Made by a program: the position numbers and the translations under genes. A stretch of DNA of 5,172 nucleotides from Candidatus Sodaliphilus fimicaballi. Its GTDB lineage: Bacteria; Bacteroidota; Bacteroidia; Bacteroidales; Muribaculaceae. Numbering within the stretch: the first letter of the stretch is position 1; every line of letters starts with the position of its first letter. The notes beneath the pieces were generated by a model, which made no database searches, was not told the origin of the DNA, and saw only the letters and a list, made by a program, of their open reading frames with translations. This document shows positions 1 through 5,172 of the stretch, one piece after another. The stretch is from NCBI GenBank assembly GCA_018065165.1, contig JAGHTV010000075.1:1-5172 (forward strand), written 5' to 3'.

Positions 1-487
1 GAGGATTAACAGGCTGAGGACCAGTTACGGTACAGTTAGTGTTGTCAAGCTGTGTCATGTTGCCAGCTGCATCGCTAACATAGATTTCCTTGAGCGAAAC
101 GGTTGCTGTTCCACTGAAGTTATCGGCAGCTGTAACATAGAAGTATACTACCTCACCGCTGTTGCCATAGATGTCATAGCTATTGGTCGAGTAGTAAGTG
201 GCATTGTACTGGCCGTTGCCACGGTCCTTAAATGTGAGAGTGTGATCATCGGCACGGTCAGTGTTAACACCGCAACGCAGACGTCCACGGCTATCAAGTG
301 CCATTGTTAGTCCATTGGGCAAATAAAGCTCCAACTGGAATGCCGAGAGAGTATTTGTATTGTCAAGATTGATACTCACCTGCTTAGTCTCGCCTGCCTC
401 TATTGAGAAATTATTGATATACATCCTATCAGCATAAGCATTGAATGCCGATAGGACGGCTATCATGGCAAATAAAATCTTTTTCAT
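1..487 (-). CDS. Secreted protein with N-terminal cohesin-like domain, 3'-partial
   Basis: The frame opens at ATG 485-487 and is still open at the left edge, showing 162 residues. It begins with a classical signal peptide (MKKILFAMIAVLSAFNAYA, likely cut after AYA). Residues about 23-155 form a beta-rich domain resembling the cohesin / carbohydrate-binding fold, with IEAGETKQVSINLDN, SAFQLELYLPNGL and a late SLKEIYVSDAAG strand. The same pattern occurs near the C-terminus of the upstream gene; over the first 34 aligned residues I count 16 identities. A Pro-rich stretch (GPQPVNP) follows, suggesting a linker to further domains outside the window. The start is chosen because the signal peptide begins there and an A-rich leader (AAAAAAATAAAGTAAAA on the sense strand) precedes it; there is no clear Shine-Dalgarno, as is usual in Bacteroidetes. 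Function is unknown: adhesion, glycan binding or partner docking are all possible. Confidence 0.9.
   Translation of the reverse strand, partial: MKKILFAMIAVLSAFNAYADRMYINNFSIEAGETKQVSINLDNTNTLSAFQLELYLPNGLTMALDSRGRLRCGVNTDRADDHTLTFKDRGNGQYNATYYSTNSYDIYGNSGEVVYFYVTAADNFSGTATVSLKEIYVSDAAGNMTQLDNTNCTVTGPQPVNP
431..487 (-). other. Sec signal peptide of the downstream gene
   Basis: Nineteen residues: a basic start (MKK), a hydrophobic core (ILFAMIAVLSAF) and a small-residue AYA cleavage site before Asp20. There is no lipobox cysteine near the cut site, so type I cleavage is expected rather than lipidation. Confidence 0.88.
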
Positions 488-533
488 TTTTACTTTATTT
501 TTTTAGTTCAAAGCCTTCTAGGCTCTCTAAGCC

Positions 534-565
534 CCCCCTAGATTGTCTATAGACAATCTAGAAGG
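534..565 (-). repeat. Intergenic hairpin with a 24-bp perfect palindrome
   Basis: Bases 538-561 are a perfect palindrome (half-site ctagattgtcta). In the sense (minus-strand) RNA it folds as a 10-bp stem with a UAUA loop and extends outward through two U-G wobbles and two C-G pairs to 534/565, about 14 pairs. In plus-strand RNA those wobbles become A-C mismatches, which favours a role in the sense transcript. It starts 29 bases past the stop codon. A run of G follows rather than U, so it is not a standard intrinsic terminator; it could stabilise an mRNA 3' end, be a Rho-independent variant, or bind a dimeric protein as DNA. Confidence 0.8.
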
Positions 566-570
566 ATCAT

Positions 571-590
571 TAAACTATTAAACTATTAAC
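571..590. repeat. Short tandem octamer
   Basis: The octamer taaactat occurs twice back to back (571-586), followed by a partial third copy, just past the stop codon of the large gene. It may be simple slippage; no function is evident. Confidence 0.6.
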
Positions 591-593
591 CCC

Positions 594-3500
594 TTACTTT
601 ACTACAACTTTCTTTCCGCCCACGAGGTAAAGACCTGCGGGGAGATTATGTGTAGCCTCGCTTGCATTTACATTGCGACGGATAAGTTGACCAGCAACAT
701 TGTAAACATTTACGGGACCATTGTCCACTGTAATGTCGTTGATACCTGTAACAGCATTAACGCCTACGCTTACAGCTTCAAGTTGCTTGAGTTCACCCTT
801 AGCGGTTGAAGCAAAGATGTTGTCAAGCTTGATATCCTCGTTAACATTGCCAGTAGCCATCACCTCAAGGCGAATAACCGTGCCATTGTTGCCAGCGATG
901 TTGTTGCTCTCGGTAGAGAATGCAGCGATTGTTGCCTTGCCATTAACTGTACGACCCACCATCAGGTTATGACCATCGGCACGACCTGTGAGTGTTGCAC
1001 CCTTAAGCACAAGACCATCGGGCAGATTGATGTCCATTTGCAGTGCGCTGAATGCGTTGTCGTTGTTCAGCTCAATGTCAATGAAGCGGGTCTCGCCAGC
1101 CTTAATGTCAACACCTTGTGCTGCCATGTAGTCATTGCCAGAGAGAGGCATTGCAGCAACCTTAGCAGGAGCGTTATTGCCACCGTCGAGGATGATGTTG
1201 GCAATGAGGACCACGTCGTTGATGCGAACGAAACCGTCCTGGTTAACATCGGCAGCAGCAAATACAAATCCAGCAGGTTCATCACCCAGGATGTAGTTAG
1301 ATGTAGTAACCACATCATTGATGCGAACAAAACCGTCGCCGTTAGCGTCACCAGTTATGTATTCTGGTTCTTCTTCTACACTTACCCATTGCAAGTAGGG
1401 GAATCCTTTTCCTTCCTTGATTGACCAAGTCTCATTGAAGTCCCATCCCTGAGCTGCATAAGTTGCTTGTTGCATGAGGGTTGCAAGTTGTACACCCTTA
1501 CCCTCGAGTACATCGTCATAGATTGTCTGTGTCACATTGTTCACCGATACCACCATTGCCTTGTTGGCAAAGTTGGTTGCAGCAGGTGTTGCAGCACCAT
1601 TTTTAAGTCCGCCTATAACACGCATTGCTACGCCTGTCTGGTCGCTCACGTCAATACGATTGTTGATTGCGAAACAATGGTTAACGGCAGCATTAGCACC
1701 ATCAAGGTAACCAGCAATACCTGCACCAAAGTTTGTTGCTGCAATGTCACCATTAGAATAGCAGTTCTTTACTTCTCCATAGGTGTATCCAACAACACCG
1801 CCAGCATAGAGTCCGCCTGTAGTCTTGACCGAACTATAGCAATTGACAATATTTCCACTTGCAGCACCAGCAATACCACCAGCATGACTGTTTTCCATAT
1901 CGCTTGATTCAGCAGTACCTGTCGAAGTACAAAGTGTAATATTGGCGCTTGTTTCACCAACCAGGCCACCTATATAGTCTTTACCAGTGAGTGTAACATC
2001 GGCCATACTTAATGTTATGTCAGCAGTAAGTTCGCCGGCAATACCACCCACATAGTTACCTGTTGCATTAATTGTTGTTGACTTGACAACAGCATCTGAT
2101 ACCATAGCCGATACATAACCAGCAATGCCACCTACATGATTTGTTCCATTTACAGTAGCATTCTTTACAGAGCATTGTGAAATTGATGTGTTATCAGCCT
2201 TACCAGCGATACCACCTACATATTCTTGACCTTCGACAGTACCAGCAGCTGTAATATTAGTCAGTACACTTCCTGTAGCCTTGCCCACAACGATACCGCT
2301 GCAATTTTCACCTGTACAAGACTTGCCTGTAGCAACCTTGACGGTAAGATCCTTTATGGTCGCGTTTTCAATGCTTGAAACCAAACCGCAATTCTGACTA
2401 CTGTGATTAAACCATAAGCCACTAATGGTCTTTCCATTGCCATCGAGTTGTTTCATTGTTCCACCTCCTGTGAAACCTATAGGTTTCCAACCCGCAATAG
2501 CGTCATGAGAAGCAATATAATCGGTGAGGTCAATATCGTTCATCACCTTATAATAGCTATAGCTATTGATATTTGCCAGGTCACTTGCAGTATAGATGAG
2601 ATAAGGATCCTCCTCGGTGCCAGCACCTGCATAGCCTACTACCGATGTTACAAAATAACTTTGTATTTTGTCGCCAACAGTTGCATATACCTTAATTGTA
2701 GCACCCGAGGGCAATGGGTCAACGGCTGCTGTCCAGGTGTTACCGCTAACGGTAGCAGTATAGGTCTTTCTATCAACCACAACATACACGCTAGCACCAT
2801 TCACGCAATTGCCACCGATGCTGGTGTCGCCTGCCAGTTGCTTGCCGTTAATTACAGGGGGAGCACATTGTGAGGGTTTATAGGGATAACTCTCGGTATC
2901 GAGAATTGTCCAGTCGTTTATGAAATCCCAATTCAACCCTTGATATGTAGTTTTATACTTAAGCATTGATTTGCCTATGCTGGTTCCAGATTGTTCTCCA
3001 TCGGTAGGAGTAATTTGCAATCCTTGCGACACAATGCGCATGGTGGTAAGACCGCGGTTGGCATCGGCAGTACCATTTGAACCTATTACGGGCGAGCCTG
3101 ATGCAATAACACCATAAATGCGGCCTACATCTCCATTAACAGCATTTACAACCTCTCCTGCTGCTACATTGCTCTTGATGGTTACCGAACCGTTAGTTTC
3201 TCCAACGATACCACCTACATATTGCAAGCCATTTATGGTTCCAATAGAATAGTTCTTGCATATAGCAGCGGCGTTGGTGCTTCCCACAATACCACCAACA
3301 CAATTATTGTTTGCGCTTATGTTACCACTATAATAACCGTTCGTAATTGATGCAGAATTATTGCAAATACCAGCGATACCTCCTGTTCCACTAAATTGAG
3401 ACCCTTGCTCACTTACTATATCGCCCACAGCAAATATGTTATCTAATAAGCCGAGATTACAACCAGCAAAACCACCTACAGGAGTCTTACCGTTTACATT

Positions 3501-5172
3501 TGCGATTGTTCCACATCCATTTACATTATTATTATAAGAATCAAAAGCCCCGGCAAATCCTCCTGTATATTCCCCGCCATTTAAATCATTGACGATAGAA
3601 TAACTATCCTTTATGTTTATTTCCTCGGCATATCCTATGGCTCCACCAGTATATTGCGTGCCACTTAATTTGGTAGACCGTGTAACACACCCCGTGATTG
3701 TGTCATAATAACTCCAACCAGCAAATCCACCAGTATATTTTTGGCCCTGAATCGATTGTGATGTAACCGTACATGATGTAGTATTTTGTGTCATTGACAA
3801 CGCAACAAAACCTCCTGCATAGTTTCCTGTACAATTTACATCACCAATATAGCCACAAGACGTCACATTGTCATCTACTTGAGAAGTGCCAATAAAGCCT
3901 CCTACATATTCACTACCGCTTACACCATTGAATGATGCTGACACATTATTGATTTGCGACAATTGTGATAAACCAGCAAAAGAACCTACACGCCCCAAGC
4001 CTTTTATTGTTGTGCCTTTAATTGTAAGATTAGAGATTTTAGCTCCATTTAAGCAACTGAAAAATCCCACAAAATTACTATTTCGATTGATTGAGATGCC
4101 CGAGATTGTGTGATTGCTGCCATCAAAGTTGCCCATAAATGGAGATGCCTGTGAACCAATTGGTTCCCAGCCATCAATAGGGCTGTTATCGGCAATAAAT
4201 TCGCTTAAGTCAATGTCGGCCATCAGTTTAAAGTAAACATCGGTATATCCTGTAAAATTGCGAACATTGTATAACTGAATAGGATTGAAAATCAGGTAAG
4301 GGTCATTCTCAGTTCCTGAACCAGATCCTCCAAACCCTCCAGGTCCCTGTTGGGTACCTATCACTATCATTTCTGCACCATCTTTCAGCAAAGTTTGACT
4401 CTTCCAGTAGTTTGCATTTGCATAATTTGAATAGAATTGGAATGGAATATAGATATTGTGTTTAGTTTTAAAAGTATTACTGCTTATTTTGGGAGGAGTA
4501 GTTGCACAAATACTAAATGCAGCTTTTGAATAAATATCATAAAAAGCATAATCACCAATTGTTGATATACCTTTACCTATATTGACGGATTTAAGTCCGC
4601 TACAATGCTCAAAAGCTCTTTCTCCGATGCTAGTTACTGAACTATGAATAGTTAGCGAAGTGAGACCAGAGCAACTATAGAACGCATAGTCTCCTATAGA
4701 AGTGACAGAGTTGGGAATAATAAGAGAGCCGGAGAAAACATTGCTGTAGAACGCATAGTCTCCTATAGAAGTGACAGAGTTGGGGATTATAGAGTTTTTG
4801 CACCCTAACATGAGTGTGTTAGTACTTGTTTCTATGATTGTATTGCTGTTATCTCTTGAATCATATGTTTTATTACTTTCTTCAACAATGATTTGAGAAA
4901 AACGGGTGTGTCTGAAAGCTTGCTTTCCTATGTCAGTGACAGTGTTGGGAATGAAAAGAGAGCCGGTGAGACCAGAGCAATTTATGAACGCATAGTACTC
5001 GATTGTAGTGACCGACTTGGGGATGGTGAGTGAGCCGGTGAGACCAGAGCAACCATCGAAGGCACTATATCCGATAGTTTTGAGATTGTCGGGGAGATTA
5101 AGAGGGCCGGTGAGACCGGAGCAACCACAGAACGCGTCGGGCCCAATTTTAGTGACAGTGTTAGGGATGGAG
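594..5172 (-). CDS. Giant multidomain T9SS-secreted surface protein (BspA-type LRR / GLUG / Ig / GLUG / dockerin / cohesin-like), 5'-partial
   Basis: Probable cell-surface adhesin or scaffold exported by the type IX secretion system. The frame stays open from the right edge to the TAA at 594-596, giving 1525 visible residues (residue 1 = codon 5169-5171). An ATG at 4809-4811 is internal: upstream codons continue the same LRR pattern, so start and signal peptide lie outside. Domains by visible residue: BspA-type LRRs about 1-215; spacer with ATTPPKIS and a Gly-rich linker about 216-282; GLUG domain 283-765; Ig-like domain 770-845; second GLUG domain 848-1262; dockerin 1273-1329; cohesin-like domain 1346-1472; sorting tail 1475-1525 ending GGKKVVVK. 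No catalytic domain is visible. The next gene starts 106 bases downstream on the same strand and carries a related cohesin-like domain. Family assignments come from motif recognition; ligand and partner are unknown. Adhesion is inferred from BspA-like relatives. Confidence 0.95.
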   Translation of the reverse strand, partial: SIPNTVTKIGPDAFCGCSGLTGPLNLPDNLKTIGYSAFDGCSGLTGSLTIPKSVTTIEYYAFINCSGLTGSLFIPNTVTDIGKQAFRHTRFSQIIVEESNKTYDSRDNSNTIIETSTNTLMLGCKNSIIPNSVTSIGDYAFYSNVFSGSLIIPNSVTSIGDYAFYSCSGLTSLTIHSSVTSIGERAFEHCSGLKSVNIGKGISTIGDYAFYDIYSKAAFSICATTPPKISSNTFKTKHNIYIPFQFYSNYANANYWKSQTLLKDGAEMIVIGTQQGPGGFGGSGSGTENDPYLIFNPIQLYNVRNFTGYTDVYFKLMADIDLSEFIADNSPIDGWEPIGSQASPFMGNFDGSNHTISGISINRNSNFVGFFSCLNGAKISNLTIKGTTIKGLGRVGSFAGLSQLSQINNVSASFNGVSGSEYVGGFIGTSQVDDNVTSCGYIGDVNCTGNYAGGFVALSMTQNTTSCTVTSQSIQGQKYTGGFAGWSYYDTITGCVTRSTKLSGTQYTGGAIGYAEEINIKDSYSIVNDLNGGEYTGGFAGAFDSYNNNVNGCGTIANVNGKTPVGGFAGCNLGLLDNIFAVGDIVSEQGSQFSGTGGIAGICNNSASITNGYYSGNISANNNCVGGIVGSTNAAAICKNYSIGTINGLQYVGGIVGETNGSVTIKSNVAAGEVVNAVNGDVGRIYGVIASGSPVIGSNGTADANRGLTTMRIVSQGLQITPTDGEQSGTSIGKSMLKYKTTYQGLNWDFINDWTILDTESYPYKPSQCAPPVINGKQLAGDTSIGGNCVNGASVYVVVDRKTYTATVSGNTWTAAVDPLPSGATIKVYATVGDKIQSYFVTSVVGYAGAGTEEDPYLIYTASDLANINSYSYYKVMNDIDLTDYIASHDAIAGWKPIGFTGGGTMKQLDGNGKTISGLWFNHSSQNCGLVSSIENATIKDLTVKVATGKSCTGENCSGIVVGKATGSVLTNITAAGTVEGQEYVGGIAGKADNTSISQCSVKNATVNGTNHVGGIAGYVSAMVSDAVVKSTTINATGNYVGGIAGELTADITLSMADVTLTGKDYIGGLVGETSANITLCTSTGTAESSDMENSHAGGIAGAASGNIVNCYSSVKTTGGLYAGGVVGYTYGEVKNCYSNGDIAATNFGAGIAGYLDGANAAVNHCFAINNRIDVSDQTGVAMRVIGGLKNGAATPAATNFANKAMVVSVNNVTQTIYDDVLEGKGVQLATLMQQATYAAQGWDFNETWSIKEGKGFPYLQWVSVEEEPEYITGDANGDGFVRINDVVTTSNYILGDEPAGFVFAAADVNQDGFVRINDVVLIANIILDGGNNAPAKVAAMPLSGNDYMAAQGVDIKAGETRFIDIELNNDNAFSALQMDINLPDGLVLKGATLTGRADGHNLMVGRTVNGKATIAAFSTESNNIAGNNGTVIRLEVMATGNVNEDIKLDNIFASTAKGELKQLEAVSVGVNAVTGINDITVDNGPVNVYNVAGQLIRRNVNASEATHNLPAGLYLVGGKKVVVK
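597..749 (-). other. T9SS (Por) type A C-terminal sorting domain
   Basis: The last 51 residues contain VNVYNVAGQLIRR, NASEATHNLPAGLYLVGGKKVVVK-type features (shown here in part: LPAGLYLVGG then KKVVVK), the typical ending of proteins exported through the type IX machinery and anchored at the outer surface. Its intact position right at the stop codon argues that the gene is functional and not truncated at the 3' end. Confidence 0.9.
756..1136 (-). other. Cohesin-like / carbohydrate-binding-fold beta domain
   Basis: Visible residues about 1346-1472, beginning GVDIKAGETRFIDIELNN, with SALQMDINLPDGLVL and later AAFSTESNNIAGNNGTVIRLEV and IKLDNIFASTAKGEL. The AGET, then SALQ and LP-GL pattern is the cohesin/CBM superfamily style that often accompanies dockerins in Bacteroidales secreted proteins. 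The same domain forms the N-terminus of the downstream gene. Whether it binds dockerin or glycan is unknown. Confidence 0.72.
1185..1355 (-). other. Type I dockerin domain, two Ca2+-binding loops
   Basis: Visible residues 1273-1329. Loop 1 is DANGDGFVRIND and loop 2 is DVNQDGFVRIND, 33 residues apart; each has Asp-1, Asn-3, Asp-5 and Asp-12 of the dockerin F-hand (D1275/N1277/D1279/D1286 and D1308/N1310/D1312/D1319). Both loops are followed by a hydrophobic helix (VVTTSNYIL, VVLIANIIL). All calcium ligands are present, so it should fold. Dockerins bind cohesins; which cohesin it binds cannot be told from this sequence. Confidence 0.93.
1386..2630 (-). repeat. GLUG-repeat beta-solenoid domain 2
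   Basis: Visible residues about 848-1262. It repeats the plan of domain 1: cap GAGTEEDPYLIY, NDIDLTDYI, GWKPIG and LDGNGKTISGLWF, then about eight GG(I/V)(A/V)G cores spaced 26-30 residues, often with NCYS turns (NIVNCYSS, EVKNCYSN), and the closing segment QGWDFNETWSI followed by FPYLQW. It is shorter than domain 1 by about three repeats. The matching opening and closing motifs show that the two solenoids arose by duplication of a whole domain and then changed repeat number. Confidence 0.9.
2637..2864 (-). other. Bacterial Ig-like domain between the two GLUG domains
   Basis: About 76 residues (visible 770-845) with the strand pattern of small bacterial Ig domains: PPVINGKQLAGDTSIGG, NGASVYVVVD, YTATVSGNTWTAAV, LPSGATIKVYATVGD. 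It resembles Big_6-type modules that space out repeats in surface proteins. It most likely acts as a rigid spacer joining the two solenoids. Fold assignment is by pattern only. Confidence 0.72.
2877..4325 (-). repeat. GLUG-repeat beta-solenoid domain 1
   Basis: Visible residues about 283-765. It opens with a cap (GSGTENDPYLIF, then ADIDLSEF, GWEPIG and NFDGSNHTISGISI), continues with about 11 copies of the (V/T)GG(F/I)(A/V)G core spaced about 22-32 residues apart, and closes with YQGLNWDFINDWTI and SYPYKP. This is the layout of GLUG-motif domains, which also occur in IgA-peptidase-like and adhesin proteins and are expected to fold as a right-handed beta-solenoid. The Gly-rich stretch GPGGFGGSGSG just before it looks like a flexible hinge after the LRR part. 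Confidence 0.88.
4520..5172 (-). repeat. BspA-type leucine-rich repeat array (LRR_5 / TpLRR), cut at right edge
   Basis: About eight repeats of roughly 22-24 residues following IPxSVTxIGxxAFxxCSGLTS, for example IPNSVTSIGDYAF twice in a row. The array is interrupted once by a longer insert (about 4797-4907) containing KTYDSRDNSNTIIET and LMLGCKNS, a form commonly seen inside BspA-like Bacteroidales proteins. The last repeat ends near YDIYSKAAF and is followed by ATTPPKISSNTF, the usual exit segment after such arrays. BspA-like LRR proteins are known to mediate binding to host proteins and other bacteria; binding by this copy is inferred. Confidence 0.93.
4678..4784 (-). repeat. 38-base perfect direct repeat, one LRR unit apart
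   Basis: Bases 4678-4715 and 4747-4784 are identical over 38 positions and offset by 69 bases (23 codons), exactly one repeat unit. Protein similarity alone would not keep synonymous positions identical, so this looks like a recent unit duplication or gene conversion. Nearby, 4960-4980 and 5032-5052 share 21 identical bases at a 72-base offset, with a slightly diverged third copy at 5104-5124. Confidence 0.9.

Noticed and set aside
534..565. Classical intrinsic terminator
   Set aside because: The stem is good but is followed by G7 in the sense RNA and by AAGGATCA on the other strand; there is no U run on either side.
514..565. Invertible promoter of the Bacteroides type
   Set aside because: The inverted arms are only 8 bp with 36 bases between them, far shorter than usual invertible segments, and no recombinase gene is visible.
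488..593. Bacteroidetes -7 (TAnnTTTG) promoter ahead of the second gene
   Set aside because: A TTTG occurs near 507-510 on the sense strand, but the upstream TA and a matching -33 element are missing, so I cannot support it.
721..1424. Plus-strand open frames at 721-972 and 969-1424
   Set aside because: They lie opposite the dockerin, cohesin-like and sorting-domain coding region, whose minus-strand reading is clearly real; the products are low-complexity with no recognisable domain.
1067..1969. Minus-strand alternative frames at 1067-1351 and 1769-1969
   Set aside because: They overlap the large gene in another frame and give Leu-rich, domain-less products.
1467..2873. Plus-strand open frames at 1467-1907 and 2448-2873
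   Set aside because: Cys/Thr-rich translations opposite GLUG and Ig repeats; shadows of repetitive coding with no independent support.
3886..4113. Plus-strand open frame of 75 codons
   Set aside because: Antisense to GLUG domain 1, with no leader signal or recognisable motif.
4809..4811. ATG as the start codon of the large gene
   Set aside because: The frame remains open for 120 more codons to the right edge, encoding four further BspA-type repeats in register, and no signal peptide follows this Met.
4678..5124. CRISPR-like regularly spaced repeats
   Set aside because: The spacing is a multiple of three, the 'spacers' are themselves similar, and everything translates into LRR units.

Overview
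The window reads as a piece of a Bacteroidales chromosome (order fairly sure; Prevotella- or Muribaculaceae-like is a guess). The evidence is the combination of BspA-type leucine-rich repeats, GLUG-repeat domains, a type I dockerin and a type IX secretion (T9SS/Por) C-terminal sorting domain, plus A-rich leaders without a strong Shine-Dalgarno. Everything coding lies on the minus strand, and both genes run off the window.

Layout in the direction of transcription (high to low coordinates): (1) 5172-594 is one very long open frame, already open at the right edge, so its start and signal peptide are outside. The visible 1525 residues are ordered: BspA-type LRR array, Gly-rich linker, GLUG domain 1, bacterial Ig-like domain, GLUG domain 2, dockerin with two Ca2+ loops, cohesin-like beta domain, T9SS sorting tail. 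(2) 593-488 is a 106-base intergenic gap with a hairpin, a G7 run (sense strand) and a short tandem repeat. (3) 487-1 is the start of a second secreted protein: a signal peptide, then a cohesin-like domain visibly homologous to the one near the C-terminus of the first protein. It is cut at the left edge.

How they may work together (inference): both products should cross the inner membrane, and the large one should be placed on the surface by T9SS. The repeat domains suggest adhesion or ligand binding. The dockerin plus the two cohesin-like domains raise the possibility of non-covalent assembly, though the cohesin-like domains may be carbohydrate-binding or purely structural. All recognised parts belong to known families. 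The unusual points are the domain combination, the paired cohesin-like modules in adjacent genes, recent repeat duplication in the LRR part, and the intergenic hairpin. I see no RNA genes, mobile elements or CRISPR.
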